DNA of 64,000 nt from Mucilaginibacter sp. CSA2-8R (GCF_038806765.1 NZ_CP152389.1:5084001-5148000); one strand, 5' to 3'; numbered from the stretch's first letter, positions 34,897-43,962 are shown. The notes: generated from the letters alone by a model not told the origin. Numbers and translations: made by a program.

Positions 34897-37800
34897 TTAT
34901 ATCCCTACAACTAAACGAAATCCGTAACTTCTGGTAGATGGTAACTGGCCAGTTTCAAAGCCCTGAACGATGTCGGTACCGGATAATGTACCAAACTCGG
35001 GATCAAACGCCGGCCAGGGCGACCATATGAATAAGTTCCGTCCGTATATGCCCAAACTAAGCCTGTTAATACCAATCTTCCGTACCAATCTGGTGTCGAA
35101 ATTGTAGGTTAAGTTGGCCTCCCTAAATTTTAAATAATCGGTTTTGAACACACTGCCTTCTGCTTGGTCCGATCCGTAAATTGAGGTATAAAAGCTTTCC
35201 AGGTTTGTGGCTATTACATCATTAGGACGATAGGTTCCATCTGAGTTTTGCACCACCCCATTACCAATAATGCCGTTATAGCGTCCGGGTAATGTAACTT
35301 TTAGCTTACCTAAAGCTGCCATTCTCGAAAAGGTAAGTGAATGCGCTACCGCACCTAATTGTGCGTCAAACAATCCTGACAAGCTAAAACGCTGATAAGT
35401 AAGGGTAGTACCGAAGCTAAACCTGAACTTTGGCGATGTGTTACCTAAATATACCAGCTGGTCGCCGGCTTTGGCATTACCTGAAACAGCATCATAAACA
35501 ATTTGACCATCAGGAGAACGTACAATAGCTCTTCCATATAAATCACCCATACTGCCGCCAACGTTAGCCACAATTGCAGCGCCACCTAAAGGTCCGGTTC
35601 GGAGGACAACTGAACTATCTGCCAGTTCTAAAATCTTGTTGCGATTAGCTGTAAATGTTCCGTTAAGTTGCCAGGTAAACTTTTTAGTTTGAATAGGCGT
35701 TCCGGTAACCGCTATTTCAATACCTTTATTTTGAACGTTACCTACGTTAAATACGGCTACGTTATAACCGGTAGCGCGGTCTACCACCCGGCTTAATATC
35801 TGATTTTTAGTATTGCCTTTATAAACCGCTAAATCAAAGCTCAGCCGGTTGTTAAACATACGCAGTTCCGTACCTAACTCTATAGAAGTTGTTTTTAAAG
35901 GCTTTAAGTTGGGGTTAGGCAATACGTTAGGGTTAGTCATGGCACTATCCGGGTAAATGCCGTTAGATGCAAGCGTGTAATTATAAGCAGTACGGTAAGG
36001 CGTAGTACCACCGCTACCTACCTGCGAGATTGATGCCCTAAGTTTCAGGAAGCTAATATCTGTTGGCAACTTCCAAAAATCAGAAGCAATAAAAGATGCG
36101 CTTGCTGATGGGTAAAAGAAGCCTACATTGTCGGTTCTTAAAGGCGTTGCTAACGTGCTGTTCCAGTCCTGACGGCCGGTTAAATCTAAATACAGATAAT
36201 TCTTTACACTAAAAGATACCAAACCATAAAAACTATTTAACCTGTAACGAGCGGTATCAGGAACGGAGATTAGCGGATTAGCGTTATTGTCCAGGCTAAA
36301 TACCCCCGGTATTACTAAACCGTCGGCCCGAAGCTCTGACTTCTTATACTCATTGCGCATTTCGCTACCACCAATAGATGCGTTCATTTGTATGGATGGC
36401 GTTATTTTTTTGTTATATCTTAACAGGAAATCAGCATTGATTTCGTAAGATTTGACATCTTGTACCCGGTAAGATCCCTGCGCAAACTTGTTTCCGGCAG
36501 CATCCCAAGGCCGCAGCGTTTCGCGAACATCTTTGTTATAGTCGATAGAGCCACGCACCATCAAACTTAAATCATTGGTTATCTTATAGGTGGCCTGTAA
36601 ATTTCCAAGAATGCCGTTTCGGCGTTGTTTATTAATATACTGCTCTGAAATAGCATAGGGGGCTTCAGGATTGGTAGTAGTAATATTTACAAACTGTTGA
36701 TTCTCTTTTCCATTAACCCAATAATCTCTATACCAGTCTGTGTTTACGTTTGGTTGAGCAAACATAAACCAGTACATCAGGGATTGGTTGCCGTAACCGG
36801 TGGCGGGCAAATTATCGCTATTCCGGTTGTTGTAAATGGCCTTTACCTGGATATTTAGCTTTTTGCTGACATCGCTATTGGCAGAAAACGAAATATTAGT
36901 ACGTTTTAAACCTGTATTTGGAGCAATCCAGTTATCATCTCCGTGGCTGGCCGAAAAACGCATACCTACGTTTTTTAAACCACCATCTATACTGATAGAG
37001 TTTAAAGTTTCGAAACCGGTTTTAAAAAAAGATTTAACCGGGTTTTCATAAGCTACCCATGGTGTTCTGGTTAGCCCTCTTGTTTTGGTAGCAGGATCAT
37101 ACTGATAAAAGCTTGTACCACGGTTAAAAGGTGCTCCCCAGCTTGCACTTGTTGCATTAGTGCTTGCACCATCATCCGTTGCTCCGTAAGAGAAGTAATT
37201 TACCCCATTTTGGCCCTGACCATAGTCGCTTTGAATGTCCGGGCTTTTATTTACCGACTCCCAAGTATTATTAGACGTAAGGGTTATGCTCAGCTTCTTT
37301 TTGGCTTTTCCGGATTTGGTAGTAATAATGATGGCTCCGTTTGCCCCGCGCTGGCCGTAAAGTGCCGATGCTCCCGGCCCCTTTAATACAGTTACACTTT
37401 CAATATCATCGGGATTCAAGTCATTTAAGGCTGAACCAAAATCTGCGGGCATAACATCTCCTGATGTTCCATATACACCCCCGGATGAGGCGGCCGTTCT
37501 TCTGGACGAGCTACTGGCTACCACACCATCAATTACGATTAAAGCTTCGTTGTCACCGGTCAGGTTGTTTTCACCACGTAGAATAATTTTGTTTGATCCG
37601 GCAGGGCCACTGTTTCTTACTAGGTTTAAGCCAGCTACTTTTCCGGATAAGGCATCGGTCCAGTTACTGGCAGGGGCTCTGGTAAACGCTGAGGTATCGA
37701 GCTTTGATGCAGAATATCCTAAAGCACGCTCTTCTCTTTTGATACCTAAAGCGGTAACAACAACTTCGTTTAATTGGCTCGATCCACGCTTTAAGCGAAT

Positions 37801-38199
37801 AACAACTTTGCTTTGATTAGCATTGAAAGTACGCGTTTCTGAGGTGTAACCAATATAGCCAATTTGTATTTCGCTGCCGGCAGGTATGGTTGCCGTAAAC
37901 GCACCTTGCGAGTTGGTAATGGTAAGCGAACGTCTTTTACCATTGCTGATGGTAACTCCAATCAGTGGTTCAGAATCGTCGTTATCAATAACAGTACCTT
38001 GTACGGTAACAGTGCGTGGCTGCGTTTGTGCCGTTGCCGTGTGGTAACACAATGCTTGAACGGCAAGTGTAATGATGCAAATAAGCAGTGTGTAGGGGTT
38101 TTTGCTTAATGACGTTTTGGGGTTTAACCGGTTCTGCTTTGCAGCCTGACCAGATAATTGCCAAAGCCTGCTTATGCCATAAGTAAAGCTTTTGTTCAT
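34897..38199 (-). CDS. SusC/RagA TonB-dependent outer-membrane transporter
   Basis: A 1100-residue TonB-dependent importer. After a long N-terminal leader (hydrophobic core NPYTLLICIITLAVQALCYHT near 35-55) come a carboxypeptidase-like domain (about 62-145, with VTVQGTVIDNDDSEPLIGV), the SusC-type plug with LNEVVVTALGIKREERALGY and GPGASALYGQRGANGAIIITTKSG, and a 22-strand barrel ending in YGFRLVVGI. It heads the probable operon SusC-SusD-DUF5689-phosphoesterase-GDPD. No sigma/anti-sigma pair or HTCS regulator is adjacent. A Pho-box-like direct repeat lies upstream. Confidence 0.95.
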   Translation of the reverse strand: MNKSFTYGISRLWQLSGQAAKQNRLNPKTSLSKNPYTLLICIITLAVQALCYHTATAQTQPRTVTVQGTVIDNDDSEPLIGVTISNGKRRSLTITNSQGAFTATIPAGSEIQIGYIGYTSETRTFNANQSKVVIRLKRGSSQLNEVVVTALGIKREERALGYSASKLDTSAFTRAPASNWTDALSGKVAGLNLVRNSGPAGSNKIILRGENNLTGDNEALIVIDGVVASSSSRRTAASSGGVYGTSGDVMPADFGSALNDLNPDDIESVTVLKGPGASALYGQRGANGAIIITTKSGKAKKKLSITLTSNNTWESVNKSPDIQSDYGQGQNGVNYFSYGATDDGASTNATSASWGAPFNRGTSFYQYDPATKTRGLTRTPWVAYENPVKSFFKTGFETLNSISIDGGLKNVGMRFSASHGDDNWIAPNTGLKRTNISFSANSDVSKKLNIQVKAIYNNRNSDNLPATGYGNQSLMYWFMFAQPNVNTDWYRDYWVNGKENQQFVNITTTNPEAPYAISEQYINKQRRNGILGNLQATYKITNDLSLMVRGSIDYNKDVRETLRPWDAAGNKFAQGSYRVQDVKSYEINADFLLRYNKKITPSIQMNASIGGSEMRNEYKKSELRADGLVIPGVFSLDNNANPLISVPDTARYRLNSFYGLVSFSVKNYLYLDLTGRQDWNSTLATPLRTDNVGFFYPSASASFIASDFWKLPTDISFLKLRASISQVGSGGTTPYRTAYNYTLASNGIYPDSAMTNPNVLPNPNLKPLKTTSIELGTELRMFNNRLSFDLAVYKGNTKNQILSRVVDRATGYNVAVFNVGNVQNKGIEIAVTGTPIQTKKFTWQLNGTFTANRNKILELADSSVVLRTGPLGGAAIVANVGGSMGDLYGRAIVRSPDGQIVYDAVSGNAKAGDQLVYLGNTSPKFRFSFGTTLTYQRFSLSGLFDAQLGAVAHSLTFSRMAALGKLKVTLPGRYNGIIGNGVVQNSDGTYRPNDVIATNLESFYTSIYGSDQAEGSVFKTDYLKFREANLTYNFDTRLVRKIGINRLSLGIYGRNLFIWSPWPAFDPEFGTLSGTDIVQGFETGQLPSTRSYGFRLVVGI

Positions 38200-38577
38200 A
38201 AAAGGGATTTTATTGTAGTTACAGTAAGTGTGCCCGGCATTGTTAAATACCGCTGCAAAGGTGGGTATGTGCTGTTAAGCGAAAGTTAAGCACACATCAT
38301 GCTTGCATTATCACTTTGTCAATAAAAGGCCCTGAAATTGAAAATATGTAAAAATTTAGATACAAGTACAATTATCCCTTCAAAACATTAGCGAAAGCTT
38401 TTTATACTTAGGTGGTGTGATTGATATAATAAGAAAGCTTTTTTAATATAATTTTTATAGACAATTAACAATAACCCAGTATTAACTTAACCTGCACAAA
38501 AAAATATTCTGCACTTTACTTTTTACCTCACTGATAATTTCGGATTTTCGCGGGCGTTAATTGGGGATATAATCGAT
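38200..38577. other. Divergent spacer between susC and the serine hydrolase (no gene)
   Basis: This 378-bp A/T-rich region holds the susC promoter candidate (38256-38291). TTAAC boxes at 38465, 38482 and 38487 lie before the rightward serine hydrolase gene, with a TAATTTCG element at 38535-38542. I see no open reading frame or RNA gene. Confidence 0.5.
38256..38291 (-). promoter_or_regulatory. susC promoter candidate with Pho-box-like direct repeat
   Basis: On the minus strand GCTTAAC-TTTC-GCTTAAC (38291-38274) is a perfect 7-bp direct repeat with 11-bp period. After a 10-bp gap comes CACCTTTG (38263-38256), a -7 element with one mismatch to TAnnTTTG. Position and periodicity match OmpR-family sites of the PhoB/PhoP type that replace a -35 box. 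About 57 bp separate it from the susC ATG. Confidence 0.5.
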
Positions 38578-39783
38578 ATGATGTTTTTGTATAAGTATGT
38601 TTTGGCAGGTGTATTTGCTGCTGTGGTAATGTCATCGTGCTCGCACACTTCAAAAAAAGGTGTTGATAAATCGGACAAGCCTTTTGAGCCGCAAAAACTA
38701 TTAAAATATAACCCTAAGGATGCCGACGAAAAGATTGATGCCTTTATGCAGCAGTTGCATAAAAAAAATGCCTTTAACGGCAATGTACTGGTAGCCAAAA
38801 AAGGGAAGATTTTGTACGAAGGCTCGTTTGGCTGGGCTAATCACCTCACCCGCGACAGCCTGAAAATAGAGTCGAAATTTGAACTGGCCTCGGTATCTAA
38901 AACCATGACCGGTACAGCTATTATGCAGCTATGGGAAGAAGGCAAAATTAAACTCGACCAGGATGTGCGCGATTTTTACCCTAACTTCCCTTACGCCGGG
39001 GTAACCATCCGCTTGCTGCTCACCCACCGCTCGGGTATGATGAACTATGTTTATTTTGTTGACGGTTTGTACCGCTCGCAGCACCTTGACCAGCGAAAAG
39101 GAATTACCAACCAGCAGGTAATGGAGCTGATTGCCAAATACAAGCCGGCTCCGTTTAATAAACCTAATGCCCGGTTTTTGTATAACAACTCTAACTATAT
39201 GGTGCTGGGTTCTATTATTGAAAAAGTTACTGGTGTGCCTTATGCACAGTATGTACAGGAGCACATTTTTAAACCTGCCGGCATGACCCATACTGCCGTA
39301 TACTCTAAAGCGGTATACGACAAAATTCCGGTTGATGTAGTAGGGCACGACCGTAACAGCTGGCGCTACTCTGTTGCGCAGAATTTTTTAGATGGGCCGG
39401 TAGGCGATAAAGGCATTTATAGCACAGTTGGCGATTTGTACCTGTTTGACCAGGCTTTAAAAGCTGGTAGATTAATTAAAGCCAGTACCCAAGACTCAGC
39501 CTATACCGCTCATGTTACCCCATTGATACGCGGGCATTTCAGCTACGGGTATGGCTGGCGTATATTTGAAAGTAAAAACGAAAAGGTGGTTTACCATACC
39601 GGCTGGTGGCATGGTTTCAGGCATATATTTTTACGTGATTTAAAAAACGATGTGACTATAGTTTTGTTAGGAAACTTAGTGAACGGCAGCTTGCTGCATT
39701 TAGACGAATTGTTTAAAATTACCGGGATGCCTGTTGTACGCAAAGGTGCTTACACCGGTACCGGCGAAACGGCAGACGATTAA
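38578..39783 (+). CDS. Serine hydrolase, beta-lactamase class C family lipoprotein
   Basis: A 401-residue penicillin-binding-protein/esterase-type hydrolase. The leader MMFLYKYVLAGVFAAVVMSSC ends in a lipobox-like cysteine. The catalytic Ser-x-x-Lys is ASVSKTMTG (about residues 102-110), the second motif is YNN in LYNNSNYMVLG (about 202), and the third is HTG in VYHTGWW (about 340). Members can be D,D-peptidases, esterases or D-amino-acid hydrolases, so the substrate is open. It begins the rightward group of genes and is 48 bp upstream of the YbaB-type gene. Confidence 0.88.
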   Translation: MMFLYKYVLAGVFAAVVMSSCSHTSKKGVDKSDKPFEPQKLLKYNPKDADEKIDAFMQQLHKKNAFNGNVLVAKKGKILYEGSFGWANHLTRDSLKIESKFELASVSKTMTGTAIMQLWEEGKIKLDQDVRDFYPNFPYAGVTIRLLLTHRSGMMNYVYFVDGLYRSQHLDQRKGITNQQVMELIAKYKPAPFNKPNARFLYNNSNYMVLGSIIEKVTGVPYAQYVQEHIFKPAGMTHTAVYSKAVYDKIPVDVVGHDRNSWRYSVAQNFLDGPVGDKGIYSTVGDLYLFDQALKAGRLIKASTQDSAYTAHVTPLIRGHFSYGYGWRIFESKNEKVVYHTGWWHGFRHIFLRDLKNDVTIVLLGNLVNGSLLHLDELFKITGMPVVRKGAYTGTGETADD

Positions 39784-39831
39784 CACCTGGTAATTCATCA
39801 GCATAAATTATTCACTTTTAAACCAATTTTT

Positions 39832-40137
39832 ATGTTCGACAAAATATTAGAAGCTCAGCAAAAAGCTGGCGAAATGAAAAAACGCCTGGATGGCATCACT
39901 GTAACCGGCGCGGTAGAAGGCGGTAAAATTACCGTAACCGCCAATGCCAACAAAGTGGTGCAGAGCATCGTTATTAGCGATGAGTTTTTAAGAGAAGCTG
40001 ATAAAGATGAGTTGGAAGAATTACTGGTTACAGCCGTAAACAAAGCGATGGAGCAGGCCGACAATATTAACCAGAGCGAAATGGCTGCCATGACCAAGAA
40101 TATGTTTGGTGATTTGGGCGGTATGTTTGGACAATAA
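39832..40137 (+). CDS. YbaB/EbfC-type nucleoid-associated protein
   Basis: A 101-residue DNA-binding protein. The YbaB fold is recognisable: N-terminal helix MFDKILEAQQKAGEMKKRL, central strands GKITVTANANKVVQSIVISDEF, then the helix KDELEELLVTAVNKAMEQAD, and a Gly/Met-rich tail (NMFGDLGGMFGQ) as in the family. In many bacteria it lies beside dnaX and recR; here it does not. It acts in the cytoplasm as a dimer that organises DNA. High confidence in family, unknown specific role. Confidence 0.92.
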   Translation: MFDKILEAQQKAGEMKKRLDGITVTGAVEGGKITVTANANKVVQSIVISDEFLREADKDELEELLVTAVNKAMEQADNINQSEMAAMTKNMFGDLGGMFGQ

Positions 40138-40179
40138 CATACCATAGCCATGTAATAAATCGGTAAAATCAATTTTACC

Positions 40180-40227
40180 AATAAAGCGTTTAAACAACTA
40201 TTAATAGTTTTGTTTAAACGCTTTATT
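40180..40227. terminator. 17-bp hairpin between ybaB-type and UPF0173 genes
   Basis: Arms 40180-40196 and 40211-40227 pair perfectly, with extra pairing in the loop, and TTTTTTATTT follows. The stem ends 8 bp before the next ATG at 40236. A second 8-bp near-palindrome (40162-40179) is directly in front. It may terminate ybaB or control the downstream gene. Confidence 0.7.
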
Positions 40228-40235
40228 TTTTATTT

Positions 40236-40922
40236 ATGAAACTGACTTATTACGGGCACTCTACCGTAGAATTGCAAACCGGCGGCAAAACGCTGTTATT
40301 CGATCCGTTTATTACACCGAACGAATTAGCCAAACATATCAATATTAATGAGCTGAAACCCGATTATATCCTGATTTCGCATGGGCACGGCGACCATGTG
40401 GCCGATTTACTGCCTATCCAAAAAAACAGTGGCGCTAAAGTAATTTGCATTGCCGAGATTGCTACCTGGTTAGGTAAAAACGGTGTAGAAGATGCACATG
40501 GCATGAACATTGGCGGCAGCTACAGTTTTGATTTTGGCCGGGTAAAAATGGTATATGCCCTGCACTCAAGCTCAATGCCCGATGGCAGCTACGGCGGCGT
40601 ACCAGCAGGCTTTGTAATTTACGCCGAAGGCAAAAAGATTTATTTTGCAGGCGATACAGCTTTAACCTACGACATGAAATTACTGGCTGAAGAAGAACTG
40701 GATTGGGCCATTTTACCGATAGGTGATAATTACACCATGGGTATTGATGACGCTGTTAAAGCCAGTGATTTTATTGCTTGTAAAGACATCATCGGTGTGC
40801 ACTATGATACTTTTCCGGCTATTAAAATTGATAAAGACGAGGCGATGGAAAAATTCATCAAGGCCGGCCTAAATTTAAAGTTGCCGGCTATTGGCGACAG
40901 CATTGAGCTAGTGGGTAATTAA
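40236..40922 (+). CDS. UPF0173-type metal-dependent hydrolase (metallo-beta-lactamase fold)
   Basis: A 228-residue cytoplasmic hydrolase of the UPF0173 group. The metallo-beta-lactamase motif HxHxDH is present as ISHGHGDH (about 47-54), with LFDPFI upstream, further ligands in ALHSSS (about 109) and AGDTAL (about 138), and the C-terminal HYDTFPAI (about 189). The family is widespread in bacteria but its substrate is not established. Compact length and no signal peptide fit the family. It has its own terminator and lies just behind an unusual hairpin. Confidence 0.9.
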   Translation: MKLTYYGHSTVELQTGGKTLLFDPFITPNELAKHININELKPDYILISHGHGDHVADLLPIQKNSGAKVICIAEIATWLGKNGVEDAHGMNIGGSYSFDFGRVKMVYALHSSSMPDGSYGGVPAGFVIYAEGKKIYFAGDTALTYDMKLLAEEELDWAILPIGDNYTMGIDDAVKASDFIACKDIIGVHYDTFPAIKIDKDEAMEKFIKAGLNLKLPAIGDSIELVGN

Positions 40923-40939
40923 CAACACACCTACTATAT

Positions 40940-40982
40940 AAACAAACAAGGTCATTGTGTTATACGATGACCTTGTTTGTTT
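40940..40982. terminator. 16-bp hairpin, bidirectional terminator
   Basis: Arms 40940-40955 and 40967-40982 pair perfectly around an 11-nt loop. It lies between the converging UPF0173 hydrolase and the small lysine-rich protein genes. Confidence 0.8.
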
Positions 40983-40996
40983 TAAGAAAGATAAAA

Positions 40997-41182
40997 CTAC
41001 ATTTTTGTAGCAGTGGTGTCTTTTTTCACTTTCACTTTCATCTTACCATTTTTCTTTTTCATTTTTTTCTTAACAGTGTCTTGGGCGGCAACATCAGCTT
41101 TAGCTGATACGATTGGGCCGTGTGCAAATACAGTTCCGAAAGAGATTGCCGCTAAGGCAACCATACAAATCATTTTTTTCAT
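40997..41182 (-). CDS. Small exported lysine-rich protein
   Basis: A 61-residue protein with signal peptide MKKMICMVALAAISFGTVFAHG. The mature part of about 40 residues is very basic, with KKKMKKKNGKMKVKVKKD (about 38-55). No domain is recognisable. A TTACTTTG element on the minus strand at 41222-41229 is a plausible -7 sequence 39 bp upstream. A polycationic periplasmic or surface peptide could bind nucleic acid, lipopolysaccharide or other anions, but this is a guess. The clean start, signal peptide and terminator support a real gene. Confidence 0.6.
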   Translation of the reverse strand: MKKMICMVALAAISFGTVFAHGPIVSAKADVAAQDTVKKKMKKKNGKMKVKVKKDTTATKM

Positions 41183-41256
41183 AGCAAGCTGATTTTAATA
41201 AGTTCCTAATGTTAACATCGCCAAAGTAAGTAAAGTTTGCTTTAGGCTTAATTAAA

Positions 41257-42522
41257 TTAAATTATTGTTCCGGATAGTATTACTGCGCGTTTTTTTACCA
41301 CTACAATGCCGCCTTGTACGGTGTACGAACCGTAATCACCATCAGCCAATGGCTCGTCGCCGCAGTTAATGCTTACATCATCGCCAATGTGGGCATTTTT
41401 ATCAATAATGGCGTTTTTAATTTTACAGCGGTCGCCTATACCCATAATAGGGGCGTTGGCTGCCTTGGCATCGGCAATCTGCTCTATGGTTTGGTAGTTG
41501 TCGCTCCCCATTACATAGCAGCTTTCAATTTCGGTACCTAAACCTATGCGGGTACGTACACCGATGATTGCATGCGTAATACGGCTGGCATTGATGATAC
41601 AGCCATCAGCAATAATTGATTTTTCGAGCAGGGTACCTGATATTTTTGAAGGCGGCAACATGCGCGCACGCGTAAAGATGGGCTTTTTATCAAACAGGTT
41701 AAACTGAGGTATATCATCAGTAAGACCTAAGTTTGCTTCAAAAAACGACGGAATAGTACCGATATCTTCCCAGTAACCTTCGTATTGGTAGCTGGTTACG
41801 CGGTGCGTTTTAATAGATTGCGGTATAATCTCTTTACCAAAGTCTGGATGATCGTTTCCCTGTAATAGTTCATAAAGCGCTTTACGGTTAAAAATGTAAA
41901 TACCCATTGAGGCCAGGTAGTTACGGTCTTTAGCCGCCATTTCTTCACTTACCTCTGCAGCCCAACTCTCAAAACCGCTTTTTGGTTTTTCAATAAAGTC
42001 GGTAATTACACCTTCGGTATCAGTTTTTAAGATCCCGAAGCTCGGCACGTCTTTAGCGTGTACGGGGATGGTAGCTATAGAAATTTCGGCACCGGCGTTG
42101 ATATGCTGCTGTACCATGTCTTTAAAGTCCAGCTGGTACAACTGGTCGCCGGAGAGGATGAGCACATACTCAAATTCGTGTACAGACAAATGGTGCAGGC
42201 TTTGCCTAACGGCATCAGCCGTACCCTGAAACCAGCCCACATTTGATGGGGTTTGCTCGGCAGCTAAGATATCAACAAACGAATCGCTAAAGCTGCTGAA
42301 GTGATAAGTGTTTTTGATGTGCTTGTTAAGCGAGGCCGAGTTAAACTGCGTAAGCACAAAAATGCGTTCGAAGCCCGAGTGCAAGCAGTTAGAGATCGGA
42401 ATATCAACTAAACGATACTTACCGGCAATAGGTACGGCCGGTTTTGAACGGGTGGCGGTTAACGGGAATAAACGTGTTCCCTGGCCCCCGCCAAGTACTA
42501 TGCTGATTACTTTAGAGTTCAT
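41257..42522 (-). CDS. glgC: Glucose-1-phosphate adenylyltransferase
   Basis: Makes ADP-glucose from glucose 1-phosphate and ATP, the committed step of bacterial glycogen synthesis. It is 421 residues. The N-terminal nucleotidyltransferase domain has GGGQGTRLFPLTATRSKPAVP (19 of these residues form the ATP-site motif), then DIPISNCLHSG and GTADAVRQSL. The C-terminal left-handed beta-helix runs from about residue 295, with hexapeptide-like GIGDRCKIKNAIIDKNA. Its ATG overlaps the glgA stop as ATGA, so the two are translationally coupled. The usual allosteric Arg near the N-terminus is not obvious. Confidence 0.95.
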   Translation of the reverse strand: MNSKVISIVLGGGQGTRLFPLTATRSKPAVPIAGKYRLVDIPISNCLHSGFERIFVLTQFNSASLNKHIKNTYHFSSFSDSFVDILAAEQTPSNVGWFQGTADAVRQSLHHLSVHEFEYVLILSGDQLYQLDFKDMVQQHINAGAEISIATIPVHAKDVPSFGILKTDTEGVITDFIEKPKSGFESWAAEVSEEMAAKDRNYLASMGIYIFNRKALYELLQGNDHPDFGKEIIPQSIKTHRVTSYQYEGYWEDIGTIPSFFEANLGLTDDIPQFNLFDKKPIFTRARMLPPSKISGTLLEKSIIADGCIINASRITHAIIGVRTRIGLGTEIESCYVMGSDNYQTIEQIADAKAANAPIMGIGDRCKIKNAIIDKNAHIGDDVSINCGDEPLADGDYGSYTVQGGIVVVKKRAVILSGTII

Positions 42523-43943
42523 ATAGTTGGTTTTAAGCTTTCATAGAGTTGGATGTATTGTTGGGCCGAGCGGGTCCACGAAAAATCGAGCCCCATCATA
42601 CGTTTACGTAACAATTGTAAATGCGTGGTGTTCTGGTAAAGTGTTACCGCACGGCTAATAGAGTAGCAAATATCATTAACGCTGCTTTGGTTAAAGCAGA
42701 TACCGTAGCCGCCTTCGTCGCCAAAATCAAGCACAGTGTCAATCAGTCCACCGGTACGCCTCACAATAGGCAAAGTACCGTAACGCAAGGCATATAATTG
42801 GTTAAGACCGCAGGGCTCCACGCGCGATGGCATCAGCAAAAAGTCGCTGCCGGCATAAATGAGGTGGGCCAACTCCTCGTTGTAGCCTACGTAAGTGATA
42901 TAATGGTTCGGAAATTTTGCTTTAAGCTGCGTAAGCGCGGCTTCTGTTTCTTTATCACCGGCGCCTAACATTAAAATATTGAGTTTGCCGGCATGTTCTG
43001 TCAGGCTGCGGGTAAAGGCCTCGGGCAGTAAGTCGGCACCCTTTTCAACCACCAGCCTGCCAATAAAAGAGATCAGGGGTAAATCGGGCGAGAAGCCAAA
43101 ATGCTCGCACAAAGCCTGTTTGTTTTTGAGCTTACCGGCTTCGGGCTGGGCAGGTGTAAACGGCGCAGCAATCATGGGGTCGGTTTCCGGGTTCCACACC
43201 TCGGTATCAATCCCGTTAATGATGCCCTGTCCTTTGGCCCGCTCCAGGTAAAACAGTAATTCAAGCCCGTTGGAGTTAACCGAAAGCTCTTCTAAATAAC
43301 TTGGCGATACGGTAGTATACCTATCACAGCATTTAATGGCGCTGGCCAGTGGGTTAATGCCGCCGTTCCAGTCGAGCAAACCGGCATGAGCCATGTCAAC
43401 CTCGGGCAGGTAATCAAACTTTTGGTAGCCAAAGGCACCGTGGTACTGCCCATTATGTATGGTAAATACGGTAACGGTTTTGGCCAGCCGCTTGTACAAA
43501 GCCGAATGCTGAAGCAAAAAGGGAATCAATCCTACATGATGATCATGGCAGTGAATAATATCGGGCTTTTGCTGCGACCAGTTAATCCAGTCTAAAAACG
43601 CCAGCTGAAAAGCAATAAACTGTTCGCGCTCATCGGGGTAGCTATATACCTCGGGGCGGTCGAGCAGGCCGGGAATATAAATCAGAAAAAGCTCAAAGCC
43701 TAATTTATTGGTACGCTCTTTCCAGATCTCAAATTCATAACGTTTGGTACCTAACAGGTTCGAGGCTTCAAACACCACGTCAAATTCATTTTCCTGAACA
43801 AATTTGCGGTCGTAAAAAGGTAAAACTACCGAAGCCTGTAAACCGGCCTCGTTTTGATATTTGGGTAAGGCGCCTACAACATCGGCCAGCCCGCCAACCT
43901 TAGCGATGGGATAACACTCTGCGGCAAGATGAAAAACTTTCAT
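42519..43943 (-). CDS. glgA: Glycogen synthase (ADP-glucose type)
   Basis: Extends alpha-1,4-glucan using ADP-glucose. It is 474 residues, a GT5-type GT-B fold. The N-terminal ADP-glucose motif is KVGGLADVVGALPK (about 16-29). Other features are HCHDHHVGLIPFL, INGIDTEVWNPETDP (about 244-258), FIGRLVVEKGADLL and the C-terminal PSRVEPCGLNQLYALRYG (about 377-394, catalytic Glu region). It is upstream of glgC and overlaps it by 4 bp. No branching enzyme or phosphorylase lies in the window. Confidence 0.95.
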   Translation of the reverse strand: MKVFHLAAECYPIAKVGGLADVVGALPKYQNEAGLQASVVLPFYDRKFVQENEFDVVFEASNLLGTKRYEFEIWKERTNKLGFELFLIYIPGLLDRPEVYSYPDEREQFIAFQLAFLDWINWSQQKPDIIHCHDHHVGLIPFLLQHSALYKRLAKTVTVFTIHNGQYHGAFGYQKFDYLPEVDMAHAGLLDWNGGINPLASAIKCCDRYTTVSPSYLEELSVNSNGLELLFYLERAKGQGIINGIDTEVWNPETDPMIAAPFTPAQPEAGKLKNKQALCEHFGFSPDLPLISFIGRLVVEKGADLLPEAFTRSLTEHAGKLNILMLGAGDKETEAALTQLKAKFPNHYITYVGYNEELAHLIYAGSDFLLMPSRVEPCGLNQLYALRYGTLPIVRRTGGLIDTVLDFGDEGGYGICFNQSSVNDICYSISRAVTLYQNTTHLQLLRKRMMGLDFSWTRSAQQYIQLYESLKPTI

Positions 43944-43962
43944 TTTATAGGTATGATGGGCT

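Noticed and set aside
38465-38491. Further TTAAC boxes before the serine hydrolase as a second Pho box
   Set aside because: Spacing is 17 and 5 bp in an A/T-rich stretch, which does not fit an 11-bp period.
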